Positions 35,295 to 47,233 of a stretch of DNA of 64,000 bases are shown one piece after another. The DNA is from Spongilla lacustris (lineage: Eukaryota > Porifera > Demospongiae > Spongillida > Spongillidae). Where the stretch lies: NCBI GenBank assembly GCA_949361645.1, contig OX442415.1, positions 23,107,790 to 23,171,789 on the forward strand, read 5' to 3'. Under the pieces are notes generated by a model. It had not been told where the DNA came from and ran no database searches. It saw only the letters and a list, made by a program, of their open reading frames with translations. The translations under genes and the position numbers were made by a program. Positions within the stretch are counted from its first letter, which is position 1; each line of letters starts with the position of its first letter.

Positions 35295-36012
35295 GAGTGC
35301 ATGGTTCTATAGCAGACACTCCGTGATACCTTCAATTTTGACAAAAAGAGGCGGAATTCTGGTTCTAGCGATGTACTACTTGTAAGCGTTTTATCATTTC
35401 TTCTACATAACCTCGAAAGCAGTGTGAGTTTTGCCATCCTTTTTTTTGTTGTTCAAGTACGGTATCATTTACACGATAAGCGGCGTATTTTCAAACCTTG
35501 CAGCACAACTATCCCTCCAAGTCCTTAACAGTTTGAGATACGCGAAGTTGTTCTTGTTAGGTTAATGCATATGATTTCTGCGTGCCATGATGTATTTTTT
35601 TATTATTGGGTGACCTTCCGTTGATGTAAAACATATAGTTGAACCTTCACGAGGAGTCCATGAACGGAAGGTCACCCAATAATAAAAAATACATCATGGC
35701 ACGCAGAAATCATATGCATTAACCTAACAAGAACAACTTCGCGTATCTCAAACTGTTAAGGACTTGGAGGGATAGTTGTGCTGCAAGGTTTGAAAATACG
35801 CCGCTTATCGTGTAAATGATACTTGAACAACAAAAAAAAGGAAGGCAAAACTCACACTGCTTTCGAGGTTATGTAGAAGAAATGATAAAACGATGATAGC
35901 TAGAACCAGAATTCCGCCTCTTTTTTTACAAAATTGAAGGTGTATCACGGAGTGTCTGCTATAGAACCATAGATATTATTCCGTATAATATCTATGATAG
36001 AACCATGCGCTC
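35295..36012. mobile_element. Large fold-back element, arms about 330 bp
   Basis: The left arm 35295-35622 and right arm 35663-36012 are near-perfect inverted copies around a 40-bp spacer. The right arm has about 30 extra bases, including its own small palindrome (ATAGATATTATTCCGTATAA, then TATCTAT). No transposase is visible and open frames in the arms are not conserved between the arms. Confidence 0.85.
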
Positions 36013-36974
36013 AAAACTAAATTGTGCCTAGTGCGAGCCGGAATGATCGGCGCCTGCGCATGCAGGTGCATGACATGGATCTCTGATCGGATCGATGCCC
36101 ACGCATTATTTTGGTAATGGAACTCGATCGCAAAGCATCTTATAAAAACCAAGATGTTTATAATTATTCATAGATTTCAAACGCGATTTTACATGTCCTA
36201 GATGTCGCGTCTCGAGACCGACCAGCTTAGATTGTTTTACAATGTCCCTAGATCCTGTATTTTATCGTCAAAACTCACCTGGAAGTTTGAGAGCCTCACC
36301 AATAGCCCGCCAAAAGATGCACTCGTAACGGAGCATGTGATTACTAGAACCGTTGCGCCGTACGGTATACATGTGAGCGTGCTTAGACTATTATGCATAG
36401 ATTTATCAATAGAGTGGCGTAGTGAAACTGGGTCGTAGCTGAAACAGGTCTTGAATACGTTAGCCCGTTAATGAGCTATCAAAATCATTTTTACGTAAAT
36501 GGGCTCTGTGCCGAGCATTAATTGGAATATACTAGTATTAAAAAAAAAAATTATACTTATAATAATTTCTTTCGAAATGTGAGCTGTTTACAGTAGTGTC
36601 GGCTCACTCGGCTGTGACTTGTAAACCAGGGGTTGGTGCCAGTAGCGAATGCGCTTGGTACCGATGACTTAAAGGCAGTGGGATCTCGGTAAGCAATCAA
36701 TAGCGGCGAGCCATACTACCGTAGTACGTGGGGAGCGAGGACAAATTAAGGGCAGGGTCACCTTCAAGTGCATTGGAGCATGACGGAGATCAGAAGTCTC
36801 CCTGGTGAGAAGGACAATTTATACATCTGTCCTTAGCCTGATATGCATTCACGTACTGTATATATATAAATTTCATCAGGAGACGGGAGTAGGGAATTTG
36901 TACACTCGTACATAATTTCAGCATAATGATCAAGGAGCAATGTGCACCAATGGAGACCGCTACGAGGGATGAAC
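36013..36974. other. No gene recognised
   Basis: Only short frames. The plus-strand frame 36202-36438 has no motif and the surrounding splice signals are not convincing. Confidence 0.4.
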
Positions 36975-37390
36975 CATCCTTTCTCCACCTCTAGTCCCCA
37001 TCCTTCCTCCACCTCTAGTCCCCATTCTTTCTCCACCTCTAGTCCCCATCCTTCCTTCACCTCTAGTCCATTCTTCCTCCACCCCTAGTCCCCATCCTTC
37101 CTTCACCTCTAGTCCCCATCCTTTTTCCACCTCTAGTCCCCATCCTTCCTTCACCTCTAGTCCCCTTTCTTCCTCAAGCCCATTCTTCCTCCTCCTTTAG
37201 CCCATTCTTCCTCCACCTCTAATCCCCACCTCTAGTCCCCATCCTTCCTCCTCTAGTCCCCATCCTTCCTTCACCTCTAGTCCCCATCCTTCCTTCACCT
37301 CTAGTCCCCATCCTTCCTTCACCTCTAGTCCATTCTTCCTCCACCCCTAGTCCCCATCCTTTCTCCACCCCCACCTTTAGTCACCATCCT
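36975..37390. repeat. 24-bp minisatellite
   Basis: About 17 units of CACCTCTAGTCCCCATCCTT plus CCTT/CCTC. Because 24 is a multiple of three, the minus strand stays open and would read as a repeat of EGWGLEV(E/K). I regard this as a by-product of the repeat rather than a gene. Confidence 0.9.
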
Positions 37391-39260
37391 TCCCTTTCTG
37401 TGTGCAGTAATCGCCTAGTCTTACCTTCCATCCACCACCCTTATTAATACCTCTCTCCTTCCCACACCCCTCCCTCCATCCCTCCAGTGTCATGGCTATG
37501 ATGTCATGGTGTACAGTGATGGTTTCAGCAGCTGGGAGGCGAGGCTTAGGTCAAATGTTGGTGAGCTGGTGTGCTGTGATGGTGTGAACTAAAAGTGCCA
37601 TATCAACTGTACACTGATTTTATAGTTGGAATGGACGCTATGTGGGATTACATGACATTGTGTGTGTAGTAGAGGGAGGAGGCAATAGTGTAGGTTAGCA
37701 GCTATACATGTAGGATGCCACCTTACACACTACAGGTCTGGTATACCACTTAGATCCCATTCCCATATGATCCACAATGTAGACCCCCAAATCTTATAGT
37801 AGGGCAGCAAATGACCACACCCACAAAGTTTTTGTCACTACAGCAATCATGACAACCTTCTCACAAGTCAACACAAACAGCATTCAAGAGAGCACACTCA
37901 AATGATGCACAAAAACTAAAACAAAGACATGCATGTACATGTATGTTTGTGTTGATCCAACAGCGTCAGTTACCATGGTAACACAACATCAGTACATGTA
38001 ATGCTCAAAACGTTAAAAGTCACATAAATTCGAGGAGATTGAGAATCTGTGAGCTTTGTAGTGTGGACAGGGGTATGGAGTGTGTGACCAGCACCCACTC
38101 CCCATGCTGTTAGGAGATATCGTTTGGACAAGTTAAATACTTGATCAGAAAATGTCTGATGTCCGACTGTTATAGTCCACACTGTTTCGGTAAGATATAG
38201 CTGTAACCAATGAATTAAAAATAATGAGCTATTATAGGGCTTCATGGTTGGTGCAATTTAATGACTATTTAAAAGTAAAAGGGAGGCATAAACATCGATG
38301 ATGGAAAGGGTTTGGGTGGTGGCGCCAGCTGTTGTGATTGAGTAGGGAGTGAGTCACATGCTTAGACTGCCATACTTTTGTGTGCATGGGTAGGTAACTT
38401 GGTTTTTTGAGGTATGGTTTACTAATTTATCTGCATACAATATATATTTTATCCTCTTTGGAAGCCATAATGTGGGTTTCTCTTACATGTACTACATTTT
38501 ATATAGATTCTTTGTATGCACAAATATGAGGTACAGCTGTCCCACAAGTACACATCCTGCATATGAAAGTCTTCCCCCACCCCAAGTGGGAGCCAAAAGT
38601 GATCAACCCAGAACATGTTAACTAATCAAATGCAGTATACGCCGATATGTGTGCATGTATATAAGGCTGAAGATAATATATATAGAGAGATTGGAAATGA
38701 ATCACATGCACCATAGACTTCAGCAATTGTATCGCGTCCTATATCCTTGTATGTGTGCACTAATCAAAAAGGGGGCAGAATTGAAGGCTTGATTAGAAAT
38801 GTTGAATGTCACAAGGTAATGAAACACTTGTTCTTAATTTTAAATAAAGTAGTCGATAGAAGATCCACTAAAGATCCATTAACATTGCGTCCGCGAGTAA
38901 AGTGGGTCTGAATTAGGAAGCCTAAAAGATCTGCTAGCAGCAGAATCACAGGTACTGGTTGTAAAATAAGTAGAGTAACCTTTTTATGCTATGTTCACAT
39001 TGTTATTTATGAGAGCTGCAACTATCACAGTTTAAATAAACTAGTGTGGTGCTACATTTGTGATTTTATCATTTTAAACCCCTTCCCTTCTTAACTGTAA
39101 ATTAATAAGCATGCATAAGCCATCTATATCAATGCAGCTCTTGGTTTCCATGGTAAATTACATGTGCATGCAGATTCGCAAAGCAGCAAGGTAATAGCAC
39201 ATGTGCCATGCGGTAATGGGTGACCTTCATCTAATTCAATCTGCAAGTAGGAAATCCAGT
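37391..39260. other. No gene recognised
   Basis: AT-rich sequence with scattered ACATGT words and no supportable exon. Confidence 0.4.
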
Positions 39261-39264
39261 TTTG

Positions 39265-41032
39265 TAAATTGTTGATCACCATTTAATGATGCGAACAGTT
39301 CTTCAGGTCTTGGAAGAGGCTATTGGTCAACCTTGAGTTGTGGGTAGACAGTGACTTTGAAGTCTCCACAAATGCGAACTGCTCCTGAAGGTTTCATAAC
39401 AGGAACAACAGGTGCAGCCCAATCCGAATGAGGTATCTTTTCCAGAACTCCCAATGTTTCCAGTTGATCCAGGTCCTTACTGACAGCTTCTTTAATTGAA
39501 TATGGAATTGGTCTTGGTTTGCAAAATTTTGGTTAAGCATATGGTTGAAGTACACGTGTACAATGTGGGCTTTGATATTCTTGCAATGGTCCAATTCTTC
39601 CTTGAATACCAGTTCATACTTCTGGAGCAACGAGGTTAATGCATCTTCTCTAACTGAATTGACTGCTACAATTTTTGCCCAGTCTAATTTTAATACTTGC
39701 AGCCAATCTCGTCTGAGTAGGTTATTGTGGCTTGTCCCAGCCACAGTTGCTGTGAGTACTTTGGTTTGTTGATTAGCAGTGACCTTGGCCATGACTTCAC
39801 CTAGTACAGCTATTTGATGCCCAGAATAGCTTTTCAGTTCATTGTTGCTTTTGGCCTGTTCAGTGTTTCTTTCCACGTCTTCTCATTTAGGAGAGTGGCA
39901 GCAGAGCCATTGTCTAGTTCAATATGTACAGGCCTTCCATTGATCTGCACTTCTACAATGATTGGTTTCACTAATTTGTGATTTGCTGTTGTACCGAATA
40001 CATCACCAATGGTGACACCATGATGCACAATTGTGTTGGTCTGCTGTTCATTTCTTATGTCTTCTTGAGGCTTGAAAAAAATTTACTCCTTGATCTGCAA
40101 GCGCTGGCCATGTGTCCCTGCTTCTTGCATTTGAAACATTCTGCTTCGATGAAGGGGCACTTCGATGGCGCATGTTTGCCATTGCAGCGGTGGCAATTTG
40201 ACCTTACACTGAACCTTCGTACCGCTTGGACAGGTGCCTGAACTTTGGTACTAGCGGAAATTGATGCTCCGTTTACTGCTGACTGTATTTGCTGCTTGTT
40301 GTGCTCTGCAATCTCCATTCCTTGAGCAATTTCCACTGCATGATGGAGCGTAAGATCTGCCTCAGCTAGAAGGCGTTTCTGTGTCATAGTATTTCTAAGG
40401 CCACAGACTAACCTGTCTCTAAGTGCTTGGTCCAAGAACCGTTCAAAGTCACAAGTACTTGCTAAATGTCGCAGCTTATCCGTATAGTCCACTATCAATT
40501 CTCCGTCCACTTGACTGTGTTGATGGAATTTGAATCGTTCCGCGATTGTGATCACTTTAGTTTGAAAATGATTCTGCAATGATTCTGTAAAGTGTATCTC
40601 GCAGGTTTCACAGTACCATAGAGTCTCTCTCTTTTTTCCTTTAGAAGAGCAGTACTTACACCTACTGACACCTTTTTTGCTTTCTGTTCTTTTCTTCTTG
40701 GCATAGTGCATTTTAGTCATAGCAACAGGCCCTGCATCTGCCACACGGTCCAGGATTTTTGCGGCTGCAATACCCTCCAATCAAGTGCTTCGCCAATGCG
40801 AGTATGTATTAATTTGTCCAGCTTCTTTGTTGCGGGTTTTTCCGGAGACACCAGATTTTTCAATAGCTTATAGGTCGACGCCCCGATCACTGTTATCAAG
40901 CACGCTGCTTGTTTCTTCGCGTCTTTTACATCATTCACCACCAGAAACTGTTGGAAACGGTCGATATATCTCCCCCACTCTTCTGTGGCTGGAACGAATG
41001 CTTCTATCGTTCAGAGATATCCTGCAGCCATT
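39265..41032 (-). pseudogene. Ty3/Gypsy retrotransposon gag-pol remnant
   Basis: From 41032 down: gag start (MAAGYL, a stop, then PATEEWGRYIDRFQQFL); gag continues with IAERFKFHQHSQ and CDFERFLDQALRDRLVCGL; zinc knuckles around 40205-40085 (CHRCNGKHAPSKC and CFKCKKQGHMASAC); an aspartic protease with IELDNGSAATLL near 39920, where retroviral-type enzymes have D-T/S-G; then reverse transcriptase N-terminus ending with ICGDFKVTVYPQLKVDQ near 39325. Several frameshifts and stops are present, and RT catalytic FADD-type motifs, RNase H and integrase are absent. No LTRs were recognised. A piggyBac-like cysteine-rich insert splits gag. Confidence 0.8.
40560..40790 (-). pseudogene. piggyBac-type cysteine-rich domain embedded in gag
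   Basis: Within the gag reading frame the minus strand encodes KKGVSRCKYCSSKGKKRETL followed by WYCETCEIHF. C-x2-C, R-x-T-x-W/Y-x-C-x2-C is the C-terminal zinc-binding domain of piggyBac transposases. It is followed in frame by gag sequence (ITIAERFKFHQ), giving one uninterrupted 241-codon frame, 40780-40055, that joins the two families. Upstream gag (to about 40795) breaks off where this insert begins. It may be an insertion of a piggyBac fragment or a rearrangement with the piggyBac at 42.8-44.5 kb. Confidence 0.65.
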
Positions 41033-41509
41033 CTTTGCTCTTTAGCCGACTACACCAATTGTAGTGTATGCCGAGTTGCCAATTCCCATGCAGTCACCAA
41101 AGTTATCTTCTAAGTTGAGCATATCACATCCAAGAACACAACAGCATATATACTCATAGTACACAATGCAACAAAAGGCTGGTGCTTCTGCACCTTGCAC
41201 TTAGCCTCTTAGCAGCACCCGTATTGTCCATAACAATAACTATAGTGCACATGCTCCCTAGGTTAAGTACAATGGTTATCCGAAATTACCTCATATCTCA
41301 CAATGTCATCACCACCAAAACCCCCATTGCAAGGAAGTTTACATAGCACACAATGAACAAATCAACCTTATAATGAAATAATATTTATTTTCAAATTTCG
41401 TGGGTACATGTACCAACTTGTTGAACATAGGCTTCTTTGACACTGATTGTATGCAAGAGTTAGTTTTAGTCAACTGCAATTTTAGCTACTATTCTATGTA
41501 GGCCTACAT

Positions 41510-41940
41510 ACAGGCCTACCCTACCCTACCCTGGACCTACATGTACCTATGTGGACCTACCCTGAACCTATATGTACTTATGTACGCCTTCCTTGGACCT
41601 TAATGTACCTATGTAGACCTACTCAGAACCTACATGTACATGTAGACCTACCCTGACCCTACATGTACATACATGTATGTAGGCCTACCCTGGACCTACA
41701 TGTATTTAGACCTACCCTGGACCTACATGTATTTATACCTACCCTGGACCTACATGTACATATGTAGGCCTACCCTGGACCTATGTAGACCTACCCTGGA
41801 CCTACATGTACGTATGTAGACCTACCCTGGACCTACATGTACGTATGTAGACCTACCCTGGACCTACATGTACATATGTAGGCCTACCCTGGACCTATGT
41901 AGACCTACCCTGGACCTACATGTACTTATGTAGACCCTAG
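41510..41940. repeat. Minisatellite of about 31 bp
   Basis: Repeats of GACCTACCCTGGACCTACAT plus GTACNTATGTA, about 13 units. Each unit carries the ACATGTAC palindrome common throughout the window. Confidence 0.9.
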
Positions 41941-42094
41941 GGGGAAGAAAAGGATTCCTCAGCCAGGGTTTATGTACATGCACAGTACCAAGATCCCAGA
42001 TACAACATTCGCAGTTGATCTTCTAACTTCATCAATGCTGTACACCTCCTTGTCGTGTAGAAGTCATTAAACTGTATGAGGGTTCCATGGTATT

Positions 42095-42660
42095 AACATA
42101 GCTGCGTGTTCATTACCTTTACTCTTTTTACAAGTGCTGATTCGTTCGGAATGGGGTACTTTTGGAAAACCATATGTGCCTTGACAGACTCAAATAGTTT
42201 CTTTTTAAGTGTCGTCGACTTCAGCCCAGGTCTTTTTCTTTAGTACCAGTTCCACGTCAGCTGTGTATTGCTGAAATGCATCTTGAAGAACTTCCCTGTG
42301 GATCAATAGAGAATTTTAAACATAGTTACGTATTGTTGTAATTTGCAAAGCTACGTGGCTTTTAGCTGCTTTAATGGTTTGTGGTGTTTCTGCCAAAGAT
42401 GTATAGGCATGCCAATTAAATCACATAAACACCTCGACTGTATCACCTACCCTTTGCGATGTGGATGTTCATTTCAGCCATAGCATCCTCCAGAGCATCT
42501 AGATGTTGTTCTAATTGGAGGATTCTCTCCTCCATCAAACGTATTTGACTCCGCTAAAGGTCGCAAACGGTGTAATTTTCCGCAAGAAGAGCCTTTAATT
42601 TCGCGAAGCAAGGGCCTTCTTTGACATTTTGAAAATGCACATGCAGTATGTAGACACCAT
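42095..42660 (-). pseudogene. Coiled-coil protein fragment, unknown
   Basis: Exon-like stretch 42550-42452 encodes RLMEERILQLEQHLDALEDA, a strong heptad pattern. A second exon from about 42297 follows an acceptor CCACAG and encodes EVLQDAFQQYTADVELVLKK, then after a one-base frameshift FESVKAHMVFQKYPIPNESA. I do not recognise the family. The frame disruption and setting suggest a transposon-derived relic. Confidence 0.35.
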
Positions 42661-42784
42661 AACATTTATGGGACATCGACTAATACTGCTGAGGCCAATG
42701 AGATGGACAGAGAAAGGCTGTGCGCGAAAGTTTGAGGAGGACGAAGGAAGTTCACGGGAACCCCAGAATATCACATCTTCTGAT

Positions 42785-44346
42785 GTGTTTCAATCGTATC
42801 AGTGTGGCTAACTGTTCACCAAATGCTGATTTATAGTACAAGATATATGCATTGACTAATGTCACATCAAGCATGTGAAAAAACACACGACTTCTTTGAC
42901 TTAATCTTGCAGCCATAATATTGCAGCAGTTAACCAGCCTTGTCCATACCTCTCATGTAGCTATTATATTAATCAATGCAGCTTGGCTTCTGTACAACTT
43001 GCTGATTGCCACCTTTCTTCCGCCGTGATTTGGAGATCATGCTGTCATCATGTATGGTGGTAAAGAGTGAAACTACATGTACATGTTTATTATGCCACTT
43101 CAGTCCCATTACAGGAGCATCATTTTATGTCACTACCTCTCCTTTTTTGACAGTTGCCGTTCTAAACAAAAACCACTGTGGTACGCCCTTTCTGTCTAGT
43201 CGAAGAGTTCCACAACTTCCGAACTCCTGGGCATAGAGTTATTTGCACAAGCCTGGGCTGGCGTATAAGTTATCCATGTAAACATGGTAACCTTTCCTTC
43301 TAATTCATGTGTCAGCTCGGTTATCATGTGGGTACTGAGAGGAGTGTCATCTTTTCAAGTATCATCCTTGCCAGTATGCAACTGGAAGTTCCATGTATAA
43401 CCTGATTTTGCTTCTGAAAGCACCCAAGCCTTTATTCCCCACTTGTGTGGTTTCTTGGGCATATATTGAAGGAATGACAGCCTGCCTTTATAAGAAATCA
43501 TGCTCTCATCCACACTAATCTCTTTGTTCATGATCTAGCTGGACTTATAGTTCTGTACCAGTGTGTTCACTACATGCTCCACTTTGTAGGTCTGGCTGTG
43601 ACCTGGCTGTCCCTTTGGCACCATTCTTGATTTGTCAGTCAAATGCAAAAACTTCATAACCAGTAAGAACCTATCCCGGCTCATAATAGAACGAAAACTG
43701 CTTGAGCTGAACGGCCACCTTGTATTCCAATAATGCTCAACACTTGGCATGTTCACAATTCCCATACAAATGATTAGGCCCAATACCTTTTTCATGTCCT
43801 TGTTAGTGAACATACTCCATGTAAATTGGAGTACCCTGGCTTTGGGGTGATGGCTAACGATGTACTGATTTCCGTATCTATTTGACTCCATGACTATAAA
43901 TTCTATCAGGTCCTCTGGAAATAGTGGTTCCATTCCAGCCAAGTTCTTCACTACACCACTGTGCTCAGTAAACACAGGGATGCTATCACTGGTTCCATTG
44001 CTTGGTGGATCTCCTGCTCCATTGGACACACCACTTTCCATTGCATGCTTTGCCCCCACCCTCTTCTCCCACACCCACAAGCACACCACCCTCTGCTCCC
44101 ACACCCTCTTCTCCTTCACTTTCCATTACTACATCCTCTACAGCAGCTATCAATGTTGCATCCATTCATTATCATATCCATCATCTCCATTGCTGTACCA
44201 CTATTATTCATCTCTCCAGGTAGCGCCTGGATGACTTCATTGTCAATATAGCCATCAAATTCATCATCGCTACAATCACTATCTATGTCCTCCATGTATT
44301 GGAGGAGGAATTCAGGGTCCGAGGGAAGGGTCCTGCTTCTATTCAT
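42785..44346 (-). pseudogene. piggyBac transposase
   Basis: The N-terminus (ATG 44346) is acidic (YMEDIDSDCSDDEFDGYID), as is usual in the family. The DDE_Tnp_1_7 domain begins PLFPEDLIEFIVMESNRYGN and contains ICMGIVNMPSVEHYW. The first catalytic Asp is in ISVDESMISYKGR (about 43520), the second in YMDNLYASP (about 43285), and the C-terminal part has YNSYMRGMDKA and LDVTLVNAYILYY (about 42950-42850). Frameshifts near 44116 and 43290 and stops at 43535 and about 43362 make it inactive. The cysteine-rich tail is missing here; a similar tail sits in the gag frame at 40.6-40.8 kb. Confidence 0.85.
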
Positions 44347-44553
44347 CGCCGCTACTTTACACCGCAAAAGACGCCAAAGTATACGTAGAATACATTTTTT
44401 GTTGTATAAACAAACCTTGCGCAGGTGCAATTGTTTACACACGCCTGCGCTACACATTTATATTATGCCATCCCGCTTGGCCACTAAAGTGGCTTTCCGC
44501 AATGCGCAGGCGCTCGCGTACGGCCACTATAGTGGCCCATCACTGTTCGAGGG
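42785..44553 (-). mobile_element. piggyBac element (degenerate)
   Basis: The right boundary is TTAA at 44554-44557, followed on the minus strand by the terminal sequence CCCTCGAACAGTGATGGGCC, with a GGCCACTATAGTGGCC palindrome inside. The left boundary was not found. The transposase runs 44346 to about 42785. The insertion interrupts the pogo/jerky-type transposase on the same strand at its GGATTTAAC codons. Confidence 0.75.
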
Positions 44554-44557
44554 TTAA

Positions 44558-45615
44558 ATCCATTTTTAACTGTATTATCCCTTATCTGATCTAGAGCAGA
44601 TTTGAAGACTTTTGGGAAGCTTTTCTTAGTGATGGCCTGGTTGGAGTTAGAAGCCTTCCATGTTCGTTTTGCTTTTTCCCGTAACCCCTTCAAAGACTTG
44701 AAGACTGACTCATCCAAGGGTTGTATCATATGGGTGGAGTTTGGATACAGTGCTACCAAGATGATCCCATTGGATGCACAGAATTCAACAGTTTCAGGGG
44801 ACAAATGCGATTTATGACCATCAACAAACACTAGAACTGATCTTTGTACTTGGTTATCACTAAGCCATGGATTGAAAACTAATGATATGTAATCTAGGAA
44901 GGACTTTCCCAATGCCCAACTAGGATCAACGCTTCCCACAGACTTGATAACATCACAAGGAATGTTCTGTTTGTAGGAATACTCTATCATGGGTGGGGCC
45001 AAACTTCCACTGGCAGAGTACACTTCCAAAAAGTTCTTATAATTAACAGGCCCCAAAACATTACCCCTTTTCTTGGCAAGAAGAAAGTGTGATTCATCAA
45101 AGTTGAAAACCCAATGAAGATTTAAGAGGACATCTCCAGCCCTTTCCTCTTCAACTACATGTATGTACGTCTCTATGTCAGCAAACCACTTGCAAATGTG
45201 AGCCTTTGTCACCATATTTCTTTCCACCAGTTAATCTTTCAGGAAACCTTTCTGTCAGCTGAAGTTTGCGATGCAGAAACCCATAAACTCAATATTTTCT
45301 AGATCTATCGTCTGTAAATGTGTTTTTCCTTTCATCCTCTTTTACAACCTTTTGCACAATATCCAATAAATCGTCACAATTTAACGGAAAGCCGCACTTG
45401 AGCAACTTGATGCAAAAGGTTGCCAATGAAGCCTCCTCAGCCCTAGTGAGGACTGGATTAGGACCCATCTGTCTTCCTTCAGGACTTCTACCAGTAAGTT
45501 TATCATGGAGTGTACAATGTGGTACACCAAATGTTTTAGATGCAGCATTACAAGTCATATGACCCTCCCTCACTTCCTTCAGAGCTTCATCCAAGCTCTC
45601 ACCTGAATACTTCAA
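44558..45615 (-). pseudogene. Pogo/jerky-type (Tigger-like) transposase
   Basis: The N-terminus from 45615 holds a pipsqueak-type helix-turn-helix (LDEALKEVREGHMTCNAASK, FGVPHCTLHDKL). A CENP-B-like second DNA-binding domain follows, broken by a frameshift around 45230-45290 (LTERFPERLTGG lies in another frame). The DDE core from 45227 has VFNFDESHF, VLVFVDGHKSHLS and NSTHMIQPLDESVFKSLK, the three catalytic regions of the Tc1/mariner-pogo DDE_1 domain. The frame ends where piggyBac is inserted, at the codons for NGF. The gene is dead. Its C-terminal remainder was not found on the far side. Confidence 0.85.
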
Positions 45616-45984
45616 TAATTCTCATTCCATTACAGAACACTACAATATGATAAAAAATGTATTACTTCATTTACTTTGACATATGCATGTATAAAAGGAT
45701 AAAATGCATGCGTATGTAAGCTAGGTCTAAGTTCAAGATAATCTCTGTATTTGCAGAAGTAGTAGTACTCTCCAGCTACATGTAAGTGATGAGAACAGCA
45801 GATCAGGACATAACAATTCAAGTAGGCTAGGCCTACATTTAAGAATAGGCTTTTAACTGAAAGGACCGCATGCGGAATGAGACACCCCTATGGGTGCAAC
45901 AGGTATCACATCTCACTGCAGTAAAGCATCAATAGATGTGTGTACGAGATGCCAACTCTGAAAGTGGAGGTAGTATGGTTTCAA

Positions 45985-46795
45985 TATCTTGAACAGAAAC
46001 TTCTTGCATAATATTGGGCCTAAGATGTAGCAATTTAAGATATCCTGATGGTTTTCCAACAACTGCACATTTGCAAACACACCCTCACAGCCATCCTGTA
46101 AACAAACACATTATTGTACTATATATGCTTCAAAGCATATAACTTACATAGAATACAAACTCTAAGTTTTTTTGTCCCTGTTATATGTACTTGTACATGT
46201 ATATGTGAATAGTACAGGATGCGATACCATCTAAGTAGTTTTGAAATAACCATTGGGCGTGGACTGTTGTGTGCTTATAGGTATGCCATTGCTGTCACAT
46301 TGGACTTAATTGGTTTTGCTGTCAATATATATATAGTGGACATCAGCCTCATAATTCCTTCATATGCTAAGACATAAGAACGATTTATATGTAGGTCAAG
46401 TATGGGCATAACAAATGCAACGTATTGTTTACCTTCATCGGGATCCATGCATTTCGTCATTATCATCATTTTCATCGCTGCTTGCTGCCTCATTCAGTTG
46501 TTCAAACCCAGCCTCAATACAATGTTTGCTAGGGCCAGCAATGGTGCTTTCGTAATCGCTATGTGACCGCAGTATGCTACTAGTACAAAAGTGTACTGAG
46601 TATTTGCAGCTCTGGGCACGTGATCAGCTTCGTCAACAGGTGGGTTGGGGATGTTGTACAGAGTGTAATCACAGGCACTTGAAGATAGTTCCTCACAGTC
46701 AATGTGAAAGAGTAGCTCTCTGGTCTTTAAATACTTATCGTATTTCGATTTAAAGGCAAATCCTATCTTGCACACAGTGCAGGTCCCAGCAAAAA
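45985..46795 (-). pseudogene. Fragments of a zinc-finger-like protein
   Basis: The minus strand encodes CTVCKIGFAFKSKYDKYLKT at about 46790-46730, like a C2H2 finger whose first histidine is replaced. An acidic tail (SSDENDDNDEMHGS) follows near 46470, in another frame. A second possible exon near 46085 contains GCEGVFANVQLLENH. Splice signals are ambiguous and a stop precedes the likely donor, so I treat it as broken. The family is unknown. Confidence 0.3.
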
Positions 46796-46924
46796 GTTCT
46801 TGGACAAGATCTTAGGTTTGTCTTATCCAAGATCATAGGTAGTACAATGGCCATGATTTTGGCCAAGATTAATAGTAAGATCTTATGCAAGATTATGGCC
46901 GCCCATTTTCTTTACTTTAAATGA

Positions 46925-47105
46925 GCTTGGCTAACATCTTGGGGACCTTGGCCATGGGTCTTGGGGACCTTTGCCATGATTCTTGAGACCTTGGCCATGA
47001 TTCTTGGAGACCTTGGCCATGATTCTTGGAGACCTTGGCCATGATTCTTGGAGACCCTGGCCATAATTCTTGGGGACCTTGGCCATAATTCTTGGCAGGG
47101 TTTTT
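46925..47105. repeat. 23-bp tandem repeat
   Basis: About seven units of CCTTGGCCATGATTCTTGGA plus GAC. Looser AAGATCTTA/CCAAGATTA motifs extend the similarity left to about 46800. Confidence 0.85.
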
Positions 47106-47233
47106 AGTGGAGTGAAATAATTGTCCTGACATAGTTGAAAATTTATTTTATTATTATTATTATTATTATTTTTGATACTGCAATATATAAATGGGACAGT
47201 TCAAGAGAAAAGGGACCTATATATATATATGGG

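Noticed and set aside
36600..36720. Possible tRNA-like region (GGTTGGTGCCAGTAGCG)
   Set aside because: No cloverleaf with paired acceptor stem or B-box could be folded by eye.
36833..37154. Repetitive protein EGWGLEV(E/K)n on the minus strand
   Set aside because: A 24-bp minisatellite keeps the frame open automatically. Units shift frame where single bases are lost, and no splice or start context supports a gene.
41057..41440. Possible LTR upstream of the Gypsy gag
   Set aside because: No second copy lies on the pol side, and no clear TG...CA ends or primer-binding site could be defined.
43961..44251. His/Pro/Ser-rich plus-strand frames
   Set aside because: Shadow frames of the minus-strand piggyBac transposase N-terminus.
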